Source: Takifugu bimaculatus (lineage: Eukaryota > Chordata > Actinopteri > Tetraodontiformes > Tetraodontidae). Taken from it: a DNA stretch of 64,000 nucleotides. Of this stretch, positions 31,689 to 43,090 are shown piece by piece. The translations under genes and the position numbers were made by a program. Within the stretch, counting starts at the first letter, position 1, and every line of letters begins with the position of its first letter. The stretch is from contig CP034975.1 of NCBI GenBank assembly GCA_004026145.2, positions 1,903,398 through 1,967,397 on the forward strand, in the 5' to 3' direction. The notes beneath the pieces were generated by a model. It did no database searches, was not told the origin of the DNA, and worked only from the letters and a program-made list of their open reading frames with translations.

Positions 31689-34600
31689 GTAAGTTTCTAA
31701 CTCGCAGCTTCTGTGGAGCCGCAAATGTGTCTCACGGTTAAAATACGATGGTGCCAGGCGATGCTTGCAGCTGCGCGTCGACCAGGCAAGGACCTGGCGT
31801 CACCCTGTTGTTATTAAACTGCTTGCGGTACGAGTCGTGAAACGTCAGATTAAAGGGTTTTCTGTCCACCCACTTTTAGGACTTGTTTAGAATTACTGCC
31901 CCAAGTGGTCGTGTTTCATTCTCTAACGGGGAATCTTGTCTGCAGCCTTTGAAATTCGGTTCAACTCGGTAACCTTCAGCTCTACGCCCTGTTAGGAATT
32001 CTTCATGTAGTTTAACAAAGGAGGGCGCACATTTTGGAAATAGGGGTCTAATTGCCTAACAGATTATCTCCAAAGGATTCCCTTCACACTATACCTATAC
32101 ATCCATCATATAATCCTATATAGACACACAGATGCGCGCACGCAAGCACACACAGGTTTCCGTCGTATCATGTGATGATTCTTGATGCAGCCGCCCTCAT
32201 AAATGTGAAGGAGTTGCACACCAAAGCCCATGCAGGGTTTGTCCTCTTCCTTTGGGGGACCTGGTGATTCCCACATATTGGTGCCGTGATTCACAGCTCT
32301 GCCCGAGAGGACAGATTTTTATTGCCGAACTGTGAGTGGGGGAAAAAAACAACAAAAGAGAAGCAAGAATACTTTGTCAGCACTAAGGAGCCTGATATAT
32401 AACTCCATCCTCTGCACATAGGGTCGTTTCAAATGCATCAATTCCTCATCGTGATGGCGCTGAGGTTTATTTTTAGTCAATCCCACATACTTGGTCCAAA
32501 TGCAGGTAGCACGCTCTGGTCTAGCACATCAAATATAAACACCTGTGATCCACGGCTGAAATGCTCGAACGCGCTCTTTGTTTGGACCAACACCAGCTGC
32601 TACAGAGCATCCAGCTCCAGGTTTATAGTGTCCCACATCAGTTTTCTGTGTTTTTTTTTGTCTTTTTCATGTAAAGTGACACTCAAGTGTTCATCACTTC
32701 AAATACTTGTTTATTAACTCACTATTTTATAGCAATACGTGCAGAAAATGGTGCGCTTTTCCCTTCACTTGGAGACGGGTCAAGTGGCATTTTCAGAGTG
32801 CTTCTGCCGGCGCCTCCATTTGAACCATTGTCGACCTGACAGCGGGACGCTGCCATCACATTAGCATGCACGTGGGCTCGACAGGATGTCCGTCTCTTTG
32901 TGCTGGCCTAATTTATCCCGGCTCTGGCTTCCCTGAAAATCCTCAGATCAGTGTAAAACACAATCAGCCACCCCCTCTGCTGCACCGGGCAGGGGGGGCT
33001 TACAGTGTGCGACTGCACAAGTCGCATTGTAATCTTTGCTGCGTAATCATTGGATTTAGATGCCTTCCCGTCGGTCGGCAGGGGGCCGAGCAGGGCCACA
33101 GAGCCAACGTGCCAGGACAATCACAGATTCTGTTCAGTGTTGCTATGTGTTTTTGTTTTTTAATGTTTCCCTTTTCAGCCGAGTCCACTCTGAGCTTTTA
33201 GATCTGGAGTCTCACTCATCCTTCGAAATGTTCAGCCGCCTGAAAATGTGCTGCACGAACCTTTGGCTGCGGAACCTTTCGTCCCCTTGAACACGTGACG
33301 TGTATGTAAGAGCAAGCCGGGTCGTAGCGGAGCATCTCACCTTCAGATCTCTCCAGTGAAGTTCACGGGTTTACCTTGCCTGTGCACGCACGGCCGAGTC
33401 AGAAGCCTGAATCAGGCAGATCCAGGGCACCCAGTGGGGGGAACAGCACAAGAGCGTGCTTGTGCACGCACTGCACTTCCTCCCAGCGTAACTGCAGATG
33501 CAAAAGAGTGAAATGCTGTGAAAGAGTGAGGCCTTCTTTCATCGCCTGGAGTATAAACTTCTCCTAAAGCTGATAATTATGCCTCAACCACGGGGGAATG
33601 TTGCTAGTCTCCATTTTTAATTATATCTTTAATAGGTTTTCATGCAAAACAAACTCAAAGGCCGCGTGAGCAAGACTGGCTGCATATTTCCTGTACGTAA
33701 ACAAGCTTAATCAGTTCCATTATCTTACCTGTGGGGCAGCGCAGGGTGATGGACCGTGACTCATTTCCCAGCTTCTCTCATGTCCTACGAAAACAACACT
33801 TTAAAAAAAAAAAATCAGTCATTACGTTCATCATCATCCTCTCAGAAGAAAACTTGAATTAATTAGGATGATCTGTCTCCTGCTCGCATCGTACCAGCCT
33901 TCCATTGTGCTGCGCTCAGTTGTATCACAGCGGAACATTTGGCTGAGGCAGATACGGTGGGGGGGGGGCGCTGTTTGTCGTAGGTGGAGGCAGCGTTCCC
34001 AGCTGTCGGCAGCATCAGCCCAAACCTATCATTTGTGGTAATTAGTTGTGTTTAGTGTCACTGCCGATATGTCGTGTTTGATGAGGGCTTTTGCTCACAG
34101 CATCACTGGAACCACCTGGTCTGAATCTCCTCCTCCTCTCTGTTCTCCATTAACTGATTACAGTGACCAATCCGAGCGATGAGCTCTCCTGTCCCTGTCT
34201 CCTGCTCTGTCAGCTCCGGTTAGCTGTGCCAAACTCCATGTTCTCTCCCGATGCGGGAAAGTAAACCCTGTCTGCTAGCGGAGCCAAAGAGCTCCGTTGG
34301 GGCTTTCTCTTTTCTCTTTCTGTTCTGGTGCAGAATGGTGCTAAAAGGTGGCTCATGTGTGCTAATTCTCCTGTTCAGTGCTATTCGTTTTTTATCAATA
34401 TAGTATCTACAATGATAAACCTCGACACCGGAAATAAATGTGGATGCATTTGTGGAAAATTCCATTTTGTGCCCCTGCAGCCACTGGAGATTTTCCATCA
34501 CCCTTGAAGGACGGAGGTTTAGGATAAGTATTCACTTCTCACGATCTGTATTTTTAGCTCTACATTCTGCTAAAAACCAGGACATTTAAGAACGTGAAAT

Positions 34601-37600
34601 AAAGTTCAGGTTCAGCCAATAATGGCTCTTTGGCTGTCCTCCTGTGGGTTCAGCTGGTAGCAGAGCTGCTGCGGGATTATTGAGTCAGATAAATTATTCC
34701 CAGTGGCACATTCACTATCCACCCGTACACAGAGCACCTTTACAGCTCTTCACTCCATTAAAAACAAGATACCGGGAAAACGTACTTTATTCAATGTTTA
34801 GCCATCATATCTCACCGTTCTTGTTCTAATTATCACCCTCAGTCTTCCAATTATATAATCACAGGCTCCCAGCAGGTACTTACGCTGTATAAAATAGGCT
34901 CTGGCTATATTTCCCTTAAAGAACCTTATTTATTTATTTATTTATCCAGTTGATGCTGTTGGGTTTCATGGATTAGTTATCGACGGCTGGAGGCTTTCCC
35001 AATCTGTCATTCATTCACTGTCCAAACAAAAAGCGTGACTCCACATACAAAGGATCCCTCCTGAAATGCTCTGTTTGCAGATCTCAGTCTGCTTTCACAC
35101 AGTTTCACTCTCTTCATTCCTCAGTGCGCTCTGGTCTTAGCCAGCTGTCTCTGTTAAAGACAAATCCATCAAAATCTGTTTGTTTGCTCCTGTTTCCTCC
35201 GGTGACACTTTTATAAAGTGCGGCGTTTGTCCAAAAGCCAACATGTCTGCCCTCAGTACTGACTTGAATTATCCTCCAGGACAACAGCTTCCATAAATTG
35301 CAGATGATCACATATTTCTACCAACGCCACTCAGCTGTGGTGCAACCCCCCCACCCCCACCCCCCACCCCCCAGCCTGAAACCTGAACTTCTGAGGATTT
35401 ATAGATGAAAAAAATCACAACACACATGGAAAACCGTCCAGGATGTTGTCGGTCCCCCCCCCCGCTGCCGTGGCAGATTTCCCAGCTGTAAGTCAGCTGT
35501 GACGGAGTGAAACAGGAAGAAGAGTTTCACATGACAGCGGACGGGCCGTCCCCTCTGCTGAAACCTGAAACTCCGTCTGTCCTGCCCGCAGCTTCCTTGT
35601 TTTCAGCCCAAACTGTGGCGGCTCTGTGAGCGTCCAGCGGCCAGACGGGCTGCAGCTGCGCCTGATAAATAACGGCGGTCTGCTAAAGTAATTGTTGTGT
35701 TGCTCTGGTTTTACCAGCGTGCCGCGTTGAAGTGGAGCGCCACATTTAGAGGAAATCTGCTCAGCCCTGTGATGAAGCTGCCGTTGAAATGTAACAAAGT
35801 CCCCCTCCCCCTTAAAAGACAATAGAAGCACACGCTGAGGGCTAATGATTCAGCCTCCACCGAGGCCCACACATCAGCTGATATTGAAATGTCACAACTC
35901 TGCCATTTATCTTGGATATTATGTTTGAGGTTGTTGACGGAAAACCCCTCCATCTCAGTGATTTCCCCTCCTAGCTGCAGAGTGCTGAGAGGTGTTAACA
36001 CAGTCAGAGTCAGAGAAAGGCTCTCTGTCTCCTGTAATAAAGCAGCCTGCAGCCATCAGGCAGCCACGGGGTCCGGGGGGGGGGGGGCACTAAAATGGAG
36101 ACACATCATCTTGAGTTGGAGGCACTTTAATTTCACTGCGTATCGCTGCTTGTTGATTCCAGCAGTTACACAAAGATTCCGGTTCAATCTAAAGTTTAAA
36201 TGCCGCAGACCTTTTTCCCCTCCTACATCCCCCACAATGCCGTTCATCTGTCCTCGCTGAACTTGTTGCCTTTAGCTGTAATTAATGATAATGTGATGAA
36301 AGGCTTTTCTGGCTAAAAAAAAAAAAAAAGCCAGTGCAGTCATTTGCCTTACTCATCGTGTAACGTGTCCCATGGCTGCGTGTTATTCTGGTCTGTTCTG
36401 GCTGCTCTCAGTGGGATACTCTGCCATCATTCCTCCGCAGCGGAGTTTTCTCAGCACCACAGTAGGTGTAAAGTGGCGGGTCTGCGGAGGAGCTTCCATT
36501 TTTTACTCTAAATTACTGACTCAGAAGCATTCGCATGCATGCGTCTACATTATAGCACCCTGGACTTTAAACGTCTATTAAGAAAAATGCCCCCCAACTC
36601 TTATGTTGCATTTGCTGTGTGAAAGAACTGTGGCCTCGGTTTTGTGGTTAAAAGGATTTCAGATATGCTGATTTCTGGAGACGCTGTTTAGGAATATTAG
36701 TTTTAGGGAGATTAAATCAATCCCCATTCATTAATATCCGTATGACTCACCTGGGAAGAAAGAGGCTAAAGCCTTAATTGCATTATAACCAGAGTAACTG
36801 GTGGAGGCAGAAAATGCCATGCAATTTGACCAAAGAGATAATTAAAACATTTTTACAGGCAGGCTGACGAGTGGACCCTGGGGCATTTAAAATGCCTCGT
36901 CAGCAGAAAGGGGCACTGTATTTACATAATTTTTATATAAACCGGTGACCTAATGCACCTAATTTTAGAGAGATGTATGATTAGAACGTTCACTTGTAGC
37001 ATTTGAACATAACTAGTTGTATAAAGTTCGTGGAATTCTGTCCCTGTTTGCAAATATTTGAATTTCCTTTCCTCAATAGTTCTCTCCTCATTTTCCATCC
37101 ACTGTTTTTAGGAACAGGTAAATAAAATAATGTGATTTCTGACGCGGTGATGAGTTGGGACCCTACGATGTTGCTCACTGGGTTTCGACAGCAGCCCAAT
37201 AATGGAGAGCCTGACTTTTATATGAAAATGTTGCATTTATTTCAGTGGCGTCCGTTTCTCACAACCGAAGACAAATTTGAAAAGGAAAACAAAGAATAAA
37301 ATGTGAGAACACTTGCAATAGTTTCTGTTGGTTAACTTAATTAATTAGTCAAGATACAACTTTTGTAAAATGGAGGAATGTCCAGCGGTTTCATCACCTC
37401 TGCTCTCTGCCTCAGCAGATCAGTCTCATCTGGTCCCTGCTGCTCCTCCATTTTTGGCTCGCCTTCTCATCCTCATATTCCCGCCCTCCCGCTGCCTCTT
37501 CCTCTAACCTCCATGCCAGAGCTGCTACTGGCACTTTCATGCTACAAGTAGAGGAAAATTAGAGCCGATGCTCTCTTGCTAGCCATGAATATCCTTGGCA

Positions 37601-40375
37601 CGATAACCAATATCAGCCTAATTAAGCTTAAAAATCCGATTAATTCTAAATTTAAAATGTGAGCATAATGCATAAGCATTGGATGAATAAGCTCACTATT
37701 TGTTTACAAAAAAATTACTTCCATGTCTGCAGGGATGTTAATGACAACCAGTGTGTGGGCTCCTAATCATCATGGGTGTGCTTTGTTGCCTGTGCGTGCA
37801 TATGGGTGCGCTGTTAGCATCTTATACTCCAGATGGATGAATGCAATTACGCTAGCAACTAAATGTCAAAATGTTATCTTCTGGGGCTTTATTGCCCATT
37901 TGTGGCCAATATCCTTTACAGCTGAATGTGTTTGTTTCAGTGGCAACATGGCCTATTAAGTTTTTCTCATCAAACTGACGACCACTGCGTTGAGATCGGT
38001 TGGCTCCTTTGTTCTCTGACATTCCTTTTGCCTTTCAATTGCTTCAGGTTTCCCAATTGAGTGAATGTAGTTATTCTTATTATTTTCCTTTGCCATCTCT
38101 TCTGTTTTCAGTATAACCTAAGAAGAGCTGTTCTGACTGAACAACAGACAGGGATGTGGAGTGAGAGGAACTGATGCGTAGGCCTGTCATCTTCAGTGCG
38201 TTCTCTCTGTAGGGAGCCGGTTAAACACACGTCTGAAGCGAACGATTCAGGCAGTATCGCAGAGTTGAGGGCAGCAGGCTGCAAGAATGAGTAACATTCG
38301 TTAGCAGTCACTGCGTTCCATTTGTACTGCGTGAATATAAACCTCAGCTTCGATGGGAGGAAAGCCTCAGCCTCTCACAGCAGGAGTGTGCAACGTCTGC
38401 TCACACCCTGTATTAGCATGATGTCGCATGCTATCTGGATCTATTGCACAGACAGTGCCTAGATGCTTTAAATCAGAGCCCCAGAGTCTTTGATTCTATG
38501 CTAAACCTGGCAACAGTTTAAATGTGGTTACTGCTCTTGACTGGATGTTCCAAGTCTCCAACAGTTCTACTCTGATTTCAGCTCCAGTCTCAGGTGGATC
38601 TGATTAATTTCTGATTCGGGCAACACAGAATACAAGATTGTGGTGTGAAAACTGGTACAGCCTCTAAAAACTGGCAGATGTTTGTCATATGAAAGTGTAA
38701 TTCACTCACAGCTCCCAAAAACATCTCCAAAAATATATGTCTGTGTTTGAGGCACAAAGATGTCGAGAGGCCTTTTGGCTGCATAAATCAACCCAACAAT
38801 GACAAATGAAGTAAAAGTTGACATTAACTGTGTTTTTGTTCCATGGAATTACAAAATGAGGGGAACTTCAGTATGTGATGTACACACACTGATAGAAAAG
38901 TATATATGTGGGTATTTTCTCTTTCACATTAAAATGAATATTCAAGGTGCTTTATTTATTCACCACATTAGCGACTAGCAGCCCAGTAAATGTAGCATCC
39001 AATATTTACTCGCTCTTAACTCACCAAATGGTGAAGCAGGTGCTGCCTGAAGGTCCACATCACTGATGCAAGAGCTCAAGAATCCTTCCCAACTGGAGCA
39101 ACTCCATCTCTTCTCCGCGTTCACCTACTTTTCCAAGCGTCTCCCGTCTGAGGATGAAAGGGAGCTGCATGGAGGGCTGCTCGGAGCATTTTTGCCAAGA
39201 TGCCGCTTGTGCAGTTGAGAACGGCACTCACGAGCACAGGGAGAACCGTAACTGGATCCGAAACTGGAAAGCAAACTAATGAGCTGAGAGAACAGCTGAG
39301 TGGACCTGCAGAGTCAGGTTCATTCATCCTGAGAGTCTCCCACTCACAGTCAAATACACATGCTCGTTTCATTCTCTGCTGATGTGAAAACATCTGTTGC
39401 AGTAGTGTTATCATCCAAAATCTGACTTCTGGGAGGGTTTGTGTCATCGGAGGATCTCTGCCGTACTCTATTACTCTGTTGTGTAAACAGAATTGACATT
39501 TTTAGGGGGATGAAAAGGCAGAGGTGCGTTTAAAGGTGGCTCTGTAGAAGCAGAGGGAGTGGGCAAAGAAAGGATCATGTGATCCTGGCTCTGAGCTGTA
39601 AATTTGTGAGAGGAGGTCTCCAGAACCGACTTAACTACAACCTCTTTCTTCTCTTTTTCTTCCAATTTAGGCAAGTATGTGTACCAGCCCATGACCAATG
39701 TGTGCCAGGCTGCCCAGCACCGCTGTCCCGCCGACAGGGGCGGAACACAGTAACTCCATAGATCTGTCCATTTCTCTGGCCGAGCGCTTCCTGAAGCTCG
39801 CCCCCAGTTACCAGCCCCCGCCTTACCTGGAGTCACCCAAGTACTGCGTCATTTCCGACCTGTTTTTGGACGACTACGTTGTGAAGCGTATTAACGGAAA
39901 GATGTGCTACGTACAGCGTTCTCCGCCTCCCTTGCCGGAGCCGCCTCAGCCTCCTGCCCTTTTACCCCCTGCTCTTTCTAAATCCCAGAACCTGCCGAAT
40001 CCTCCCGCCCCTCAGCCCCCAGCAAAGCCCGCAGCACCGGTTCAGCAGCCCAGCACACCCCCACCCGAGCAGCCGGTCCAGAAGGCGCAAAATGAAGAGA
40101 AACGGCCTTCTCCACTCGACAAGGTCAAAGGCCCCAAAATGGACCACTGCTCTTCTCCGTCCAGCTCCGAGGACTCTGGCATTAACGCGCTGGGGCTGCA
40201 CTACCTGGAGTCCTGTGAGGAGGAGAGCGAGGAGGAGGAGGAGGAGGAGGAGGACGTGCTAAGCACAGACGGGCACTCCAGCCCCGGCAGCCTCTGGGAT
40301 CACGATGACTGTTCTCTGCTGTCGCCTTCCAAATCTATGATAGAGATCATCGAAAAGATCGAAACAACTGTGTGA
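31505..40375 (+). CDS. c3orf70: UPF0524 family protein, C3orf70 homologue, one frame break
   Basis: Conserved vertebrate protein of poorly known function; reports link it to neural development. Two exons, 31505-31688 and 39671-40375 (TGA), give about 295 residues against 250 in human. Exon 1 carries the near-invariant block SEKLDEAQALAKSCAGRPDF, LPCDGLSICATHSHGKCFKL and HWCCHLGWCHC. Exon 2 opens KYVYQPMTNVCQ, then one extra G (39708-39709) breaks the frame; one base fewer gives LPSTAVPPTGAEHSNSIDLS. Next come LESPKYCVISDLFLDDYVVK, a proline-rich insert, DHCSSPSSSEDSGINALG, a run of glutamates and the C-terminus EIIEKIETTV, whose ETTV could bind PDZ domains. ATG 31505 has G at -3 and +4. Confidence 0.92.
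34926..34945. repeat. (TTTA)5 microsatellite
   Basis: Five TTTA units in the c3orf70 intron. Confidence 0.85.
36863..36904. other. Two-part inverted repeat
   Basis: GCTGACGAG (36863-36871) pairs exactly with CTCGTCAGC (36896-36904), and inside it GCATTT pairs with AAATGC around a single A. An 11-base one-sided bulge separates the two stems. Confidence 0.7.
39671..40375 (+). CDS. c3orf70: c3orf70 exon 2 with a 1-base insertion
   Basis: 705 bases where 704 are needed. After the frame break at 39708-39709 it is open to TGA at 40373-40375. Between CYVQR and DHCSSPSSS lies an insert of about 60 residues rich in proline, alanine and glutamine. Acceptor CCAATTTAG. Confidence 0.92.
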
Positions 40376-41640
40376 AGGATCGAAAGGGTCCACGTTGGAC
40401 CCCTGCTGTGGGAGAGCAGCAGCCGTCACATGACGAGTAACGCGAGGATTTAGCCCACATGGACCGAGCATACGCGGACCTGCCCTCGATGCCACAGGGC
40501 CACTGAGAATCGATTTCTTCTTCTTTTTTTTCCTGCAGGTGTTTTATTGGACTGTATGTATGCACTCACGCACAGCCAATTATCTGTCCGTCTGCCCGCA
40601 CGGAGTGATTTCCTATTTCCCAATATGATACCGGAGAAATAAGCACAGGAGTAGCAGGCACATCCACCACAGGCCAACTGGAGCAACTGCATGGTATTCA
40701 CACAGGAACCAGTACGAGTAACAAGAGCAAAAGTCTGTGTCGGTTCCCCAATAAGTAAAGTCACATTCATAACACTGTTGATTCAATATTTAAGTGGCAA
40801 ATAAGCCTGCCAATTCCTTTTCTCTGCTCGCTAGCTGCACCCACACATTTTAATAATACTGACTCTTGAGCATAGTAAGTACAAGGCTAGCTACCTCTCA
40901 CGAGTCCACAGCACATTAGCCTTTCACCTGTTAATTACTCAGCTGCCGGCACAGGTCTTTCTGTCACGCTTATTAGCGGCACAGCCGGGGTGCACTTCGC
41001 AGACGCCAACGTCATCGCTGCACAGGTAGTTGGGAGTTCGACAATCAAGTGTTAAACAGAAGCACAATTCTGTACTGTATCTGCCAGTCCAACCCAGCGA
41101 GGCCGCTCCTTCATAAAGCACTTTCCCACGGTTAAATAGGACAGTAAGGTCAACACGACTGTTAGCAGCAAACACCTTCCATAGGAAGGACGTTTCCCTG
41201 ACAGAGGTGCAGCTACAAAGTCCCAACAATGAATCAAGTAATATATAGAGTATATACAGACACATATAATGATACTGAGTTGTTGAGCAGTAATTGGTTG
41301 TGAAATGTGTTGTGATGATGCTTAGAGAGACTTATTTTGTGCAGAAGGCAGAGCAAAGTTATTTGAGGGACTGTATAAATATGATTAGAATATAAGGGCT
41401 AGGATGCCAAATAACTGTTGGACTATAATAATGGACATGATGTTGTGATTATTACGCTTGGAACAAGATTAGCCAGACAGCCCCTAATTAGTCAGCTGAG
41501 AATAGACAGGCTAGGTCTTTCTCTTTTTAAAAAAAATCTTTAATTTCCAGGAAAGTTGTGTTAAAATAGCATGGAAATATTCACTTTGTGTATTGCTCTG
41601 TTGGCACATTCGATGAAATAAAAGACTTACGTCTGCAGTC
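40376..41640 (+). other. c3orf70: c3orf70 3' UTR (inferred)
   Basis: Noncoding sequence from the stop codon to the first canonical AATAAA at 41617-41622; a second lies at 41758-41763. Open frames on the minus strand here show no recognisable protein. Confidence 0.4.
41617..41622 (+). terminator. c3orf70: Candidate c3orf70 poly(A) signal
   Basis: First canonical AATAAA after the c3orf70 stop codon, 1.24 kb downstream. Confidence 0.4.
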
Positions 41641-43058
41641 ATTTGGAGCGGAATGCGGAGTCAGATCCTCCGTCTATAATAATCATGCTAAACAAAGTCC
41701 CTCCTACTGCATTTAAATCTTGTTTGTTCTTAATGGCGTTTTCATTATTTTCATATTAATAAACCATAACCTATCCCTTTTTCCTGCCTCAGATGTCTTT
41801 TGCAGCTGGACAGGCTGATACCCGATTATAGAAGGGAGGAGGAAGGTCAGACTTGAACTCTGAGTCACAGGTCAGTCTTAAATTAGCAGCCGATGGTTGC
41901 GTGCGCACCAACCACGGCAACGGAGTGGGAATCCATTTCTATCAGTAAATGTCAGTAAAACATCAGTAAGTAGTCAGTAAAAAAGATGTTTGGGGAGAGA
42001 ATCGTGTAACGCAGGGAAGGTGGGCGACCCCAGACAAGCTTCTCTTGAACCTGGGTTCAACTGAGCCTTACACAAGCAAAGCGCTGCGAAATTTATTCAG
42101 CACTTAATAACGCACATAGCACGTTAGCACGCTGGGGATGAAACTTACTTCCACTCATCTTTTAGAGACCTTAAAACACATTAGCTCCAGGGCAAGTCCA
42201 TTCATTAAAAGCATTTCAAAAGTTGTTTTTTTTAAAATTGTAATGCCTCAGTTTGTCTGTGGGTTTATGACTTATTAATCACTGAGTAAAAGTTCCTCTC
42301 TCCTCCCCTCGCTGTTTTTACTTTTGGCCTAACTTTGAGTCTCTTTCCTCCGGCGGGCTCACAGATGACTAACACTCCGACTGGGCAGGACAGAAAAGTG
42401 TGAGGGTGACTCAACACCTTCGCTGCGTTTGTTTGTCTCTTCCGAAATGTCGAAATTTGTGACTCTTAGACATCCTTCATAAGAGCTGCTTCCTCACAAA
42501 ATAAGGGAACCAGCAGATTTTAGCACAGAGTTCTGGTGGATGAAGTGAAACTGACTGACTCACCTTCGATATGTAACCCTTCACTCTCAGTGATGACCAC
42601 AGATTCATCGCTGCTGCCTCGAAGCGCCGATTGACGCCTCTGTGCATCTCTGCCTATTGATTATGTTCAGTCAATATAATGTGCAGTGAAAGCCAAGGGA
42701 AATGCTAATCAGCGTATATAAATATAGGACTCTGTGAGGGAGCATGAAAGCGCAGAGGGGGTGAAGAGGAGAACGGCAGGTACAACACAAAGGAGACACA
42801 AGAGAGAAGAAAGGCAGACGAAAATGCAGCGACAGGCAGAGAAGAGGGAGCGCAATTAAAGCACGGTGACGCAAGCGTGTGTAAAGCCTTTACACCGATT
42901 GTGCGCGCAGGGGAGTGTGTGCTGGCACGCAACGTTGTGCAGTTCGACATTCTGAAATAAGACGATGCAGACAGATTTCATGAACAGATCCTGTTACTGT
43001 TAATCCCTCGCGGCAAAGTCACTCAACTGGCAGGCACCTTGAGCACTGGAGAGCCTGG

Positions 43059-43059
43059 A

Positions 43060-43089
<30 letters not shown>
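43059..43089. repeat. (AC)n microsatellite
   Basis: AC repeats interrupted by CCC. Confidence 0.9.

Positions 43090-43090
<1 letters not shown>

Larger units (their letters stand above)
31689..39670 (+). other. c3orf70: c3orf70 intron (8 kb)
   Basis: Single large intron. I see no exon. It holds a TTTA repeat at 34926-34945, several C or G runs (33959-33968, 35345-35372, 36076-36087) and an imperfect hairpin at 36863-36904 inside an AT-rich, TAAT-containing block that looks like a candidate enhancer. Confidence 0.7.

Noticed and set aside
20519..40375. tmem41a, ehhadh and c3orf70 as three pseudogenes
   Set aside because: All lesions are single-base insertions, mostly at G runs, while splice sites, catalytic motifs and C-termini are intact. 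Assembly error is the simpler explanation, though not proven.
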